This document shows positions 26,205 through 35,201 of a DNA stretch of 64,000 nucleotides, piece after piece (the stretch's first letter is position 1; each line of letters begins with the position of its first letter). The position numbers and the translations under genes were made by a program. This stretch comes from Arenibacter latericius DSM 15913. Lineage in GTDB: Bacteria > Bacteroidota > Bacteroidia > Flavobacteriales > Flavobacteriaceae. The notes under the pieces are model-generated. The model saw only the letters and a list, made by a program, of their open reading frames with translations, made no database searches and had not been told where the DNA came from. The DNA lies in the NCBI RefSeq assembly GCF_000424985.1, contig NZ_AUKX01000003.1, positions 118,150 to 182,149 on the forward strand. The letters run 5' to 3'.

Positions 26205-26681
26205 TTATTGTTTTTTCACAAAGAACGCTACAATAGCAGAGGTGATTACTCCCATAGTTAAGGCACCAAAAAAGGCTTGTAGCATATAACTCCCTATGCT
26301 AAAATAGTTTTCTGCACTTTCTCTACTAACTTTATTTACTTCTACCGAATAGTCGATTAAATTGTTAAAAAAATCCGGGGAGATTACGGTACTGGTGATA
26401 TATGGGATGAGGGGACTAAATAGGGCAATAATTATACTTATGGTAACGCCAGAACTAAAGCCCTGCTTCCAATTCATTTTTCCGTCAAAATCGGTTTTTC
26501 TCTTATCCAACAATGCCAATACAAAGATGGTAACGGCAACAATTCCAAATAAGTTGGTGTAAAGGAGTTGTTTTCCTATATGTGCGTCATGCAGGCCAAC
26601 ATATTTTTCCAAAATCATCCATGCTAAATTAGCTAGTAGGAACCTTATGGCCCATTTAAACTCTAGTTGGACTTTGCTCAT
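26205..26681 (-). CDS. DUF4199 integral membrane protein
   Basis: A 158-residue protein with four predicted membrane helices (about residues 12-30, 38-58, 73-93 and 130-152). The KTDFDGKMNWKQGFSSGVTISII segment, an amphipathic stretch between helices 2 and 3, is typical of the DUF4199 family common in Bacteroidota. The function of the family is not known to me. Its start is 3 bases after the stop of the enoyl-CoA hydratase gene, so the two are tightly coupled, and a 37-residue membrane miniprotein follows. Confidence 0.75.
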   Translation of the reverse strand: MSKVQLEFKWAIRFLLANLAWMILEKYVGLHDAHIGKQLLYTNLFGIVAVTIFVLALLDKRKTDFDGKMNWKQGFSSGVTISIIIALFSPLIPYITSTVISPDFFNNLIDYSVEVNKVSRESAENYFSIGSYMLQAFFGALTMGVITSAIVAFFVKKQ

Positions 26682-26684
26682 ATT

Positions 26685-27452
26685 TTATTTTTTAAATTTT
26701 TCCAATACGGTTTTTGTGTATTTGGACAATGCCAATCTCCCAGTTATTTCTGCCCGTTCTACCAACAAACTTTCCCAATGGCTAGTTCCTTCCCATAATA
26801 CTTTTCGCCATTCTTCTAATGCTTCGGGGTTGTATTTTGCTAAGTCTTCGGTTAATATTTCTATTTCCCGATCCATAGATTTTATGGTGTTGAATATTTT
26901 GGAGAATAAGCCTTTTTCCTGTGCCCAATAGGCATTTTTCCATTCGGTAGGTGCTAAGGAAAGCTCAGATAAGGCTGCAACCCCAATTTTACGTTGTACT
27001 GCTGGCGCAATTACTAAGGGGGCAATTCCAATAGTAAGTTCAGATAATCGTATGGATGCTGCCTCGGCCGCAAATACATAATCGCAGCTGGCAATTAGCC
27101 CTAATCCCCCTCCTACAGTTTTTCCTTGTATTCTACCTACTATAACCTTTTTACAAGTCCTCATTGCATTAATGATATTAGCAAATCCGCTAAAAAACAC
27201 CTTGCCTTCCGCGGCATTACTTACCTGTGTAAGCTGGTCAAAAGAAGCGCCAGCGCAGAAGGTGCCATCCCCCTCCGATTTTAAAATAATTACCCTAACG
27301 TTAGGATCTTGGGATAACTCGTTAAAAGTATTGGTGAGACGATCCATAAGTTCCAACACAAAGGAGTTACTGGCAGGATGCCCGAATTCTACTGTTGCAA
27401 TCCCGTTATCAATTTTGGTATATAAACTACCATTTTCTCTAGTTGTTCCCAT
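26685..27452 (-). CDS. Enoyl-CoA hydratase/isomerase family protein
   Basis: A 255-residue crotonase-fold protein. The oxyanion-hole segments are GTFCAGASFDQL and GKTVGGGLGLIASCDYVFAA, and the ASIRLSELTIGIAP stretch is family-typical. The position of the second catalytic Glu of true enoyl-CoA hydratases is occupied in LSELTIG, but the first, normally in GGGxE, reads GGGLGL, so activity may differ from hydration (isomerase or other acyl-CoA chemistry). It lies directly upstream of DUF4199 on the same strand. Confidence 0.85.
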   Translation of the reverse strand: MGTTRENGSLYTKIDNGIATVEFGHPASNSFVLELMDRLTNTFNELSQDPNVRVIILKSEGDGTFCAGASFDQLTQVSNAAEGKVFFSGFANIINAMRTCKKVIVGRIQGKTVGGGLGLIASCDYVFAAEAASIRLSELTIGIAPLVIAPAVQRKIGVAALSELSLAPTEWKNAYWAQEKGLFSKIFNTIKSMDREIEILTEDLAKYNPEALEEWRKVLWEGTSHWESLLVERAEITGRLALSKYTKTVLEKFKK

Positions 27453-27524
27453 AACCTGTTTATTAGATTGTAAAGTTCTTACGGTTAGACTGCTATGTGA
27501 ATAACAGCTATATCGCTTCCAAAA

Positions 27525-28859
27525 TTAAACGTTTTGAAGTAGGGGGCGAAACTTTCTGCGAAATTTCCAGACCAAAGCTCCACCACGTATAAGCATCCAA
27601 AGGGTAAAGGCGGCCCAAATACCATATATGCCCCAGCCTAAATACTTGCCAAGGAATAGCAAAGGAATAAAACCTATAAATGAGGCTATAAGCAATACAT
27701 TTCTAAGATATTTCATTTCACCAAGCCCTTTAAATAACCCATCAAAAACAAAGGCTACCATGTTTAGTGGCATGGATAGTATCAGAATAAAAAATATGGA
27801 ATAGAAGGTTTTCAGTACAGAGGTGTCATTGGAGAATATACGTCCTATAGGATAGTAAAATATAAAGCCTAGTACTACTAATCCCAAACTTACTATAAGT
27901 CCATATTTCATTATTTTTTTTGCTAATAACCATAAGCCATCGTAATTTCTGGCCCCTAAGAGTTTTCCGCCCATGATATTGCCCGCAGCAGCGTATCCAT
28001 CAATGAAAAAAGCGGAGAATAGCCATAGATTTATGGCAATGGTATGGGCGCCAATAAACCTGTCTCCTAAGGCTGTTGCCTCCCTAACAGCAAGGATCAT
28101 AGCGGCATTTAAGGCTAGTGCGCGTACAAACAAATTTAAGCTCATTATCACCAATCGTCCTAATTCTGGATGCATGGGAAATCTAAGTTTTAAACTGATG
28201 TCGGTCTTAGTAATTAAAAGTATAAAGGCCATTATAGCCATTACTCCTTGGGCAATAAGACTAGCCCATGCAGCGCCTTCCAAATATAGCGGGGAGATAT
28301 AGCCTTCCACACCATACACCAATATTACATCTAGAATTATATTTAATACCGCCCCTGTAATGGCAATTAACATAGGGTAATAGGTGTTTTGTAGACCCCG
28401 AAAAATACCCATAACTGCAAATACAAAGAGGGTTAAGGGGAATCCCCATACCCGTATAGAATAATAAGAGATGCATAACTCTAAAACTTTCCCCGTAGCA
28501 TTCATCAAAACGAAGATTTCTTCTACTATGAAAATAGTAGAGAGGAGAACAATAATACTTACAGAAATATTTAAGAAAATTGCTTGGGCAGGTAAGGACT
28601 GAATCTTATCTATCTTATTGGCGCCTACATATTGGGAAATAATAGCTGAAATGGCACTCCTAGTCTGTCCTAATATCCAAATTAACATAGATAGGAAAGA
28701 CCCAACAATCCCAGCAGCAGCAAGAGATTCTAGACTGTATTCTGAAATATTTCCTACAATTGCGGTGTCGGTAATAGATAGCAAGGGTTCTGCTATTCCC
28801 GCAATAGTGGCAGGAATGGCAAGCTTATTAATAGATTTAAGATTTATATTGGAACTCAA
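27525..28859 (-). CDS. MATE-family multidrug/metabolite exporter
   Basis: A 444-residue protein with 12 predicted membrane helices in two homologous halves. The first half has SITDTAIVGNISEYSLESLAAAGI and the second GDRFIGAHTIAINLWLFSAFFIDGYAAAGNIMGGKLLGA, both MATE hallmarks. The N-terminal sequence is close to the DinF branch. It would expel cationic or metabolic compounds across the inner membrane driven by Na+ or H+. The GNAT gene lies 12 bases upstream on the same strand, so the two form a unit. Confidence 0.92.
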   Translation of the reverse strand: MSSNINLKSINKLAIPATIAGIAEPLLSITDTAIVGNISEYSLESLAAAGIVGSFLSMLIWILGQTRSAISAIISQYVGANKIDKIQSLPAQAIFLNISVSIIVLLSTIFIVEEIFVLMNATGKVLELCISYYSIRVWGFPLTLFVFAVMGIFRGLQNTYYPMLIAITGAVLNIILDVILVYGVEGYISPLYLEGAAWASLIAQGVMAIMAFILLITKTDISLKLRFPMHPELGRLVIMSLNLFVRALALNAAMILAVREATALGDRFIGAHTIAINLWLFSAFFIDGYAAAGNIMGGKLLGARNYDGLWLLAKKIMKYGLIVSLGLVVLGFIFYYPIGRIFSNDTSVLKTFYSIFFILILSMPLNMVAFVFDGLFKGLGEMKYLRNVLLIASFIGFIPLLFLGKYLGWGIYGIWAAFTLWMLIRGGALVWKFRRKFRPLLQNV

Positions 28860-28871
28860 AAGGAAAAACTT

Positions 28872-29372
28872 TTATAGAATTAATTCATAGCAAAGAAAGG
28901 GGTATTTACTCTGTTTTGGAAAAAAGACATGACCCACCTCTCGGTAACCCCTATGTTGATAAAAGATATTGTTGCGTTCGTTTTTGCTAAAAGTATCTAA
29001 TCTCACAGATATGGCACTTTTATTACGTGCGTATTCCTCAGCATAATCCATTAGGAGTTTGCCATAGCCCTTCTTTTGAAAGTTTGGGTGTACTGCCAAA
29101 CGATGGATGTAAAAATTATTATGATTTGGTGTGGACCAAGGAATTGAAAAATACTCCTGATCCATAAGAGTAGAAATCACGATAGTGCCCACTATATCGT
29201 TGTTTTCTATCAAAAGAAATAGTTCGCCCCTTTGTATATCGTTCTCAAACGCTTCTTGGGAAGGGTAGCTCTCGTTCCATTGGTATATGCCATTGTCTGC
29301 CATTGCTTTTGCACAGGCGGCAGTGAGTTTAAGAATTGTTGGAATATCAGATTCCTTAGCCAAACGAATCAT
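28872..29372 (-). CDS. GNAT-family N-acetyltransferase
   Basis: A 166-residue protein with the GNAT fold: MIRLAKESDIPTILKLT at the N-terminus, a central beta strand with VGTIVISTL, the acetyl-CoA pyrophosphate loop HPNFQKKGYGKLLMDYAEEYA and a C-terminal NNIFYQHRGYREVGH. Substrate unknown. It is immediately upstream of the MATE exporter gene, 12 bases apart. Acetylation followed by export of a compound is possible but speculative. Confidence 0.88.
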   Translation of the reverse strand: MIRLAKESDIPTILKLTAACAKAMADNGIYQWNESYPSQEAFENDIQRGELFLLIENNDIVGTIVISTLMDQEYFSIPWSTPNHNNFYIHRLAVHPNFQKKGYGKLLMDYAEEYARNKSAISVRLDTFSKNERNNIFYQHRGYREVGHVFFPKQSKYPFLCYELIL

Positions 29373-29682
29373 GAGGGTTTCTTATTTAAATGGCAAATTT
29401 ATGCTATTAACTTTAAGGAGCCATTTTTACGAGCTGAGATTTCCTATATGTTTTATAGGGTTGACAAAGCATAACCAAAAATTGGATTGATTTTTAGATG
29501 TTAAGTGGAATAGAAGAAGGAAGTCTAACTGCGAATAGGATTATAATTATAATAGAAGAGGTGTATTTTATGGAAAAAGAAGGTGCACTATAGTTTGTAG
29601 GCAGAATTTCTACCTATAAACAACTGTACTGCTGTTATTTGTTAAAAAGGACGAGATATATGTTAAATAGCTGAAATTGTAT
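29373..29682. other. Intergenic region before tRNA-Ala
   Basis: About 310 bases of AT-rich sequence between the GNAT start and the tRNA promoter. Small frames here have no recognisable product. I see no hairpin or repeat worth naming. Confidence 0.6.
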
Positions 29683-29683
29683 T

Positions 29684-29713
29684 TTGATAATGCAATAAAA
29701 AGTATTTCCTTTG
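29684..29713 (+). promoter_or_regulatory. Promoter of tRNA-Ala
   Basis: TTG (29684-29686), a 19-base spacer and TTCCTTTG (29706-29713) fit the Bacteroidota consensus except for one base. The tRNA begins 11 bases later. Confidence 0.65.
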
Positions 29714-29723
29714 CGTCGTTCTA

Positions 29724-29800
<77 letters not shown>

Positions 29801-29810
29801 AGTAACAAAA

Positions 29811-29844
29811 AAAAGGCTTCCAAGAAATTGGAAGCCTTTTTTTT
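29811..29844 (+). terminator. Perfect-stem terminator between tRNA-Ala and convergent gene
   Basis: A 13-bp perfect stem, AAAAGGCTTCCAA (29811-29823) and TTGGAAGCCTTTT (29828-29840), closed by a GAAA tetraloop with T runs on both sides. It can stop transcription of the tRNA and of the convergent lipoprotein gene ending at 29863. Confidence 0.9.
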
Positions 29845-29862
29845 GGTATTTGTGTCTAGATC

Positions 29863-31128
29863 TTAATAGGTAATTTTAAAAACAGTTCCATTGAGGTCTT
29901 CGGTTACGTAAAGCTCCCCATTTGGACCTTGTGCTAAGCCACACGGCCTGTATTGTACGGGACCGCTAGGGTTGGCCAAATCTATTCCGGCGAAATTGTC
30001 GGCGAATATCTCCCAGTCTCCCGACGGTTTCCCATCTTTAAAAGGTACAAAAGCCACTAAATAGCCTTTCTTTAGTTCTGGGGATTGCCCGTGGAAGGCT
30101 ATAAATGCACCATTTCTGTACTTTTCAGGGAACATGGTTCCAGTATAGAATAAAAGGTCGTTGGGTGCCAAATGAGCTGGAAATGCCATAATGGGATCAA
30201 TTGCATCTTCACCCGCCGTCTTCTCTCCGTCACCACCGTATTCCGGAGCTAGCATTTTTTGTTTCTTAAACTGATCATAGTAGATATAGGGCCAACCGGC
30301 ATCATCGCCTTCCTGTAATTCATATAAGACTTCAGCAGGTAGTTCCGCGCTTTGCTTGGCGGTGTAATGCTCAGGGTAATAATCATGGAAAGCCCCACGA
30401 CCATGTACCGCTGCAAATAAGGAATTGGTCTTATAGTTCCAATCAATTGCCACGGCATTTTTAATTCCTGTGGCATAACGTTTTCCATCGGCAAAGGTTT
30501 GGTTGAGCTTGTTGGCATTAAATTGCCAAATGCCCCCTGCTGAATCAAGGATGGTACATGGCATTATACCCTTTCCAGAACCTTGTTCGCGACAAGAATC
30601 GTTCCAAGACCCTATGGTGACATACATATTGGATTGGTCATCTATTACAAATGGTTTGGCATTGTCAATACCTTTGTCCGCCATGCCATCAACTATTTTT
30701 TCAGGATTATCAATATCAATAATTTCTTCGTTCTCGTTTAGTTTGTAGCGAAAAATGGCAGAATTAGAAGCGGTGTATAAATATCCGTTTTTTATTAATA
30801 TTCCTGTTCCAGGAAAATCACTAAACAATTGTTGGTCATCAATGGTGCCATCTTGATTAGTATCTTTTAGAAGTACAATTCCCTTTCCATCCTTTAGGGT
30901 ACCTCTGTTAACATAAATATCTCCGTTTTTGGAAACCGTCATATGTCTTAGATTTCCTAAATCCTTGGCGACTACTTCTATAGAGAATCCATCAGGAATG
31001 ACGATTGCAGTTTCGTTAACTGGGGTTTGTGTCTTGTTTTTCGTATTCTGTTTGCATTGGATGTTTAATACTCCCAAGAATGCAATAAGAGGTAATAGTA
31101 GAAAGCGTTTGGTAATAATGTTTTTCAT
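29863..31128 (-). CDS. Sorbosone-dehydrogenase-like PQQ/beta-propeller lipoprotein
   Basis: A 421-residue protein from ATG 31128, chosen because it begins a clean lipoprotein signal (MKNIITKRFLLLPLIAFLG, lipid Cys at 25). The 49-residue extension to 31275 is not family-like. The body is a six-bladed propeller of the L-sorbosone dehydrogenase/soluble glucose dehydrogenase type, with IPDGFSIEVVAKDLGNLRHM at its start, the AVHGRGAFHDYYPEHYTAKQ and DDAGWPYIYYDQF segments, and the C-terminal YRPCGLAQGPNGELYVTED. It probably oxidises a sugar or aldehyde in the periplasm, but PQQ use is an inference. Single gene. Confidence 0.8.
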   Translation of the reverse strand: MKNIITKRFLLLPLIAFLGVLNIQCKQNTKNKTQTPVNETAIVIPDGFSIEVVAKDLGNLRHMTVSKNGDIYVNRGTLKDGKGIVLLKDTNQDGTIDDQQLFSDFPGTGILIKNGYLYTASNSAIFRYKLNENEEIIDIDNPEKIVDGMADKGIDNAKPFVIDDQSNMYVTIGSWNDSCREQGSGKGIMPCTILDSAGGIWQFNANKLNQTFADGKRYATGIKNAVAIDWNYKTNSLFAAVHGRGAFHDYYPEHYTAKQSAELPAEVLYELQEGDDAGWPYIYYDQFKKQKMLAPEYGGDGEKTAGEDAIDPIMAFPAHLAPNDLLFYTGTMFPEKYRNGAFIAFHGQSPELKKGYLVAFVPFKDGKPSGDWEIFADNFAGIDLANPSGPVQYRPCGLAQGPNGELYVTEDLNGTVFKITY

Positions 31129-31390
31129 AAAATTGGTTTCAAAGATTTTAATCAGGGCTAAAGATAGGTTTAGAATTTTATTTAATAATTTAAAATTCAA
31201 ATTTCTTAAGGCATTTATCACTAGTTGAGATCTGAATGCTTCGTTGCTTGCCCATTGCATTCTGGTTGGTGTCAAATTATTATCGTTATTTTACTTTCCG
31301 TACCCCAAGGGCTTGTCTTGAGGTAATTGTCTTTTGAAAAGGAATAGCGATAAAATAAATAGGTATATGTTACTGTAATTATAGAAATAT

Positions 31391-31423
31391 AAGACCGTTA
31401 TCATGAGCGATAACGGTCTTTTT
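31391..31423 (-). terminator. Intrinsic terminator after the CodA-like gene
   Basis: A perfect 12-bp stem, AAGACCGTTATC (31391-31402) and GATAACGGTCTT (31409-31420), with a 6-base loop and T-rich flank, 27 bases after the CodA-like stop. The rest of the 31129-31449 gap shows nothing recognisable except the untranslated upstream extension of the sorbosone-dehydrogenase-like frame. Confidence 0.75.
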
Positions 31424-31449
31424 ATGATAGATAAAATGGTGAATTAAGA

Positions 31450-32700
31450 TTACAAGTCTAGTGGAATATCGTACTCCACTTCTTTACGGCGGAAAAGGAA
31501 CTCTCCATTACGTACAGATGCCAAAACATCTACTCTTTTACGAATAGCCTCATAAACAGAGCTTTCATTTAAAACGATGAAGTTTGCTTGCTTTCCTACC
31601 TCTAAACCATAACTGTCTTGGATGTTTAAACAGCGAGCGCCATTATAGGTGATTAGATCAAAATTTGTTTTTACTTCTTCTGGAGACATAATTTGCGCTA
31701 AGTGAATTCCGTTATCTAGAATATTCATCATATTTCCATTCCCCATTGGATACCAAGGATCGTTTATAGAATCTTGTGCAAAAGCAACGTTGATCCCTAA
31801 ATCTAAGAACTCTTTCACTCTTGTTAATCCGCGACGCTTGGGGTAGGTGTCCTGGCGACCTTGCAGATAGGCGTTTTCAGTAGGGCAAGAGATAAAATTC
31901 ATCTTGCTCTTCTGAAATAAGTCCATCATTCTAAAAGCGTAGGAGTTATCTGCAGAACCAAAGGAACAAGTGTGACTTGCAGTGGTTCTACTGCCATAGT
32001 CTTCCATCAGAACCAAGGCGTTTAATAACTCTACAAAACGTGAATGTGGATCATCGGTTTCATCGCAGTGAACATCTATAAGCTTATCGTGCTTTAAAGC
32101 GAGTTCTACTATATCATGAACGGATTTGTCACCAAACTCCCTGGCAGGTTCGTAATGTGGAATTCCTCCCACAGCATCAGCCCCCATTTTAAGAGCTTCT
32201 TCCACTAAATCACGTCCGCCCTTATACATGTACATTCCTTGTTGTGGGAAGGCTACGATTTGGATATCAACGATGTCCTTTAATTCCTCTTTCATTTCCA
32301 GCATTGCTTTAAGTGCTGTGAAATTTGGATCTGTAACATCTATATGTGTGCGGATATGCTGTACGCCTTGGGAGACCTCGTCTTTAATTCCCTTAAGAGC
32401 AAGCCTTTTTACACTTTCTATTGTTAGGGTTTCTTTGAACTTTGGCCATAATTCAATAGCCTCAAATAAGGTGCCCGATCCCGCTCCTTCTTGTCCCAGT
32501 TCGGATAAGGTATAAACATAGTCTAGATGCAAATGTGGATCTACATAAGGAGGTAGAACAAGTTTGCCTTGGAGATCTATTTCCTCATCGCATTTTGGTA
32601 AATCTTTTCCAATCTGAGTGATTTTTCCATTCTCTACAATCATTTCGCTTGCTGCATGGTTGCGATATATTTTCGCATTGAAAAACTTTTTTTTCATCAT
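31450..32700 (-). CDS. CodA-type amidohydrolase (cytosine/isoguanine deaminase family)
   Basis: A 416-residue protein aligned along its length with E. coli CodA. Shared features are the metal histidines H56 and H58 in PHLHLDY, Gln in FPQQGM, H211 and the catalytic E214 in DVHCDETDD, H243 in ASHTC, the DTYPKRRGLTRVKE segment, and the fourth metal ligand D310. CodA has GHDDVFDPW at that loop; here it reads AQDSINDPW, so the residue after the metal Asp is Ser in place of Asp. That position influences ring specificity in CodA, so the substrate may be another amidine or imide. No permease is adjacent on this strand. Confidence 0.85.
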   Translation of the reverse strand: MMKKKFFNAKIYRNHAASEMIVENGKITQIGKDLPKCDEEIDLQGKLVLPPYVDPHLHLDYVYTLSELGQEGAGSGTLFEAIELWPKFKETLTIESVKRLALKGIKDEVSQGVQHIRTHIDVTDPNFTALKAMLEMKEELKDIVDIQIVAFPQQGMYMYKGGRDLVEEALKMGADAVGGIPHYEPAREFGDKSVHDIVELALKHDKLIDVHCDETDDPHSRFVELLNALVLMEDYGSRTTASHTCSFGSADNSYAFRMMDLFQKSKMNFISCPTENAYLQGRQDTYPKRRGLTRVKEFLDLGINVAFAQDSINDPWYPMGNGNMMNILDNGIHLAQIMSPEEVKTNFDLITYNGARCLNIQDSYGLEVGKQANFIVLNESSVYEAIRKRVDVLASVRNGEFLFRRKEVEYDIPLDL

Positions 32701-33265
32701 AGATTAATTTTTAATATTAATATATTCCATTGGGATATACCGATTACTCCAATATGGGTGTAACTTTAATCTTCTTAACTGTTTTATGCAATAAAGAGCC
32801 TAGAGGCTCTAAGTTATGCAGATTTAGGGGTTTTTTAGATCGTAATTATCCTGTAGAAGGAATGTTGAGGGTCTTGTTGATTGATGCACCTAGACCGCCC
32901 AATAGGTGTTTCTGATAAACGGAAGTAAAATTTACTGTTTGATACAAACATAGGGCAATGTTTGCGGTATTGGAAGGGTCTATGGCTTAATAATGAGAAT
33001 ATTAGCCAATATTTAACTAATTCCCTGTGAATTTTAAGAGACCTATTAGAGATTTAGAGGCTGCTGAAGGCTTAGATGATCTTAGTGATGGAGGGTGAGG
33101 GATAGTGGTGCAACCTGTCTAATGGAATAGTAACGCAAGAGTAGTCCTAGAATCTTACTTTTCGGACTAGTGTTTTGTTTTATTAGGAAGTCACTTGCGC
33201 TACACTTCATAACATTTGAAAAACAACTTAAAAGTATATGCTTCAATTATTCATGTGATTTCCCA
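32701..33265. other. Intergenic region between CodA-like gene and Lrp gene
   Basis: 565 bases without a convincing gene. It holds one near-perfect inverted repeat, AGAGCC (32795-32800) and GGCTCT (32805-32810) with a 4-base loop, flanked by related TGCA elements. It could be a weak terminator for the Lrp gene or an operator for the CodA-like gene. The small plus-strand frame at 32730-32915 has no family features. Confidence 0.5.
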
Positions 33266-33766
33266 TTATTTATCATGATCCAAATAGATGGGAAATAGGG
33301 GGTTGAAGTTAAAGTCATAAATTAACGAAGTCTCCACGCTCTTTACATAATCTTTAGTCACGTGGTCCATAATTAAATCTCTTAGATGGTCTTTGTCTCT
33401 AGCAGCTATATAAAGTAAGAAGTCGCTGTAGCCTGCCATGTGGTAGATGCTTACTACCTCTGGTAATTGTTTCATTGAGCTCTTAAAGTCCTCCATCACC
33501 TCTTTGGTGAATTTCGTTAATTTTATGGAAACCATCGCTTCAATATTGGTACCCAATTTAGAAGAATCAATAAAAGCATGAAACCCAAAAAACATTTTAT
33601 TTCGTTCCAATTTCCGCAATCTTTCAGAGCAGGTAGATTCAGCAATTCCAGCTTCAGCGGCAATTTGCTTATTAGACAGCCTAGCGTTCTTCTGCAAAAG
33701 CTTAATAATTATCTCGTCTGTTTCATCTAATTCGGCAAAACTACCTTTTTTTCGAATACTATTCAT
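33266..33766 (-). CDS. Lrp/AsnC-family transcriptional regulator
   Basis: A 166-residue protein with an N-terminal winged helix (ETDEIIIKLLQKNARLSNKQ and AGIAESTCSERLRKLE) and a C-terminal RAM ligand-binding domain (VVSIYHMAGYSDFLLYIAARD). Such proteins sense amino acids or related small molecules. It is divergent from the unknown 439-residue gene with 73 bases between the starts, the standard layout for a regulator and its target. By position it may also control the TonB receptor and permease further on. The N-terminal 15 residues are an extra extension. Confidence 0.9.
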   Translation of the reverse strand: MNSIRKKGSFAELDETDEIIIKLLQKNARLSNKQIAAEAGIAESTCSERLRKLERNKMFFGFHAFIDSSKLGTNIEAMVSIKLTKFTKEVMEDFKSSMKQLPEVVSIYHMAGYSDFLLYIAARDKDHLRDLIMDHVTKDYVKSVETSLIYDFNFNPLFPIYLDHDK

Positions 33767-33839
33767 TGTAAGTGGGTGTATGTTGCTTTTCTTTACCTTG
33801 CGCGGCTATATTACGAATTTAAATTCAATTCAATAAGAT

Positions 33840-35159
33840 ATGGTGAACAATATTAGGAGAAGAATTAAGGAGTTAAAAGAAATTAGTTGGAATTATGATG
33901 CTGATATAATTAATTCATTAACAATAAATGTTTCAGATTCAGACTCAAAGCATATTCTGTTACAGTATGCTAATGAGTTAGAGTTGGCCAACTCCTTATG
34001 GGATTCCTTTATTAGTGAGGTACAAGAAGCCGATATTGCAAGGTACTTATCAGAGTTATCACATCTATCGGTAAATACCGTAGAAGAATCTAGGCTAATC
34101 TTAATTTTAAGGTCTGCACTGGCTATAAAAAGAGGTCAATTAGATACAGTTCCCAATGAGCTTATTGTGCGCGGAGTAATGGATTTGTTGCGAGCGAATG
34201 GAAAGCGAAAAAAAGTGTTTTATTTTTCTGATACCATAAAGGATGGAGATATAGCAAAATCCAAAATTCGAGATCACTATGAAATAATTAATGAAAAATA
34301 CGGGGCGTTTGTTCAGGTAGTAGATTACATTGGTTCTACACCGGGTAGAAGTCTTCAAACTGGTAGTCAGATTCTTGATTTATTAGGTAGTAGGGCAGAA
34401 TTAGAGTCAGATTATCACGAAAATACTATATTTCGTTCAGTAAATATTTTTGTAAATAACGCAAGTAGGGCTAAGTTTGCAGGCGAGGATGAATCTAAAG
34501 GGTCAAATTGCCTATGGGCAAGGGTTAGAGATCCCAAGACCAATGCCTTACACAACATTATAGGTGTAGATAACGAGGCATTCATGCCCTTTAGGGAGTA
34601 CATTGAAGAATTGTATATCATAAACGGAGTTCCAGATCATAATAAATTAAGTGATTTAAGTAAAGGCACGCAATTTAGGTCGTTAAAACATTTTATCATA
34701 CCACAATCGCTATCTGCCATTACAAGAGGAGGATGCCCTCCTGGATTTGCAGTAACAAAGGTTGATGTTAACGACCAAATACCTGCTTTAGAAATTGGAC
34801 CGGATGAAGTGATTATGGTAAATCCAGACCATTATTTTAATGGGAAATCGCTTTCTAAATATGCTAATGGTATTATCGGTATAGCGGAGTATTTAGGTGT
34901 GGAATTAGATTCTGAAGTTAAAGCAGTGTTTTTCCATCCAGATACAAATGAGATTATGGATACTAGAACACTAATTATAACAGACCACCTGGGAAAACAT
35001 GGTGGAAGGGACACTATAATAAATGGTTCTAGTAGGGGGTTGAACGGTTTTATTCTTCCAGAAATTGGGAGGTCATGGGATAAATCCAGCTTTAATGATT
35101 ATGCATACTATATTAAAGAGATGCCAATAGGTACAAGAGTTAAGATATCAAGATTATAA
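33840..35159 (+). CDS. Unrecognised 439-residue cytoplasmic protein next to Lrp regulator
   Basis: I do not recognise this protein. It has no signal peptide or membrane helix. The first 120 residues are helical and charged. From about 125 on the sequence becomes alpha/beta with several glycine-rich stretches (VDYIGSTPGRSLQTGSQ, ITRGGCPPGFAVTKVD) and possible ligand-binding turns (MVNPDHYFNGK, VFFHPDTNEIMDTR, DHLGKHGGRD). A single Cys sits in the GGCPPG motif. The histidine-, aspartate- and glycine-rich C-terminal part looks enzymatic. It is divergent from an Lrp regulator and upstream of a TonB receptor and an APC permease on the same strand, so its substrate may be what these import. Confidence 0.7.
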   Translation: MVNNIRRRIKELKEISWNYDADIINSLTINVSDSDSKHILLQYANELELANSLWDSFISEVQEADIARYLSELSHLSVNTVEESRLILILRSALAIKRGQLDTVPNELIVRGVMDLLRANGKRKKVFYFSDTIKDGDIAKSKIRDHYEIINEKYGAFVQVVDYIGSTPGRSLQTGSQILDLLGSRAELESDYHENTIFRSVNIFVNNASRAKFAGEDESKGSNCLWARVRDPKTNALHNIIGVDNEAFMPFREYIEELYIINGVPDHNKLSDLSKGTQFRSLKHFIIPQSLSAITRGGCPPGFAVTKVDVNDQIPALEIGPDEVIMVNPDHYFNGKSLSKYANGIIGIAEYLGVELDSEVKAVFFHPDTNEIMDTRTLIITDHLGKHGGRDTIINGSSRGLNGFILPEIGRSWDKSSFNDYAYYIKEMPIGTRVKISRL

Positions 35160-35201
35160 TACTGTTCACGCTAAAACGAATACTTATTTAAATTAATATA
35201 A

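Noticed and set aside
32730..32915. Plus-strand 61-codon frame between the CodA-like and Lrp genes
   Set aside because: No family features, cysteine- and proline-rich random composition, and it runs through the inverted repeat at 32795-32810.
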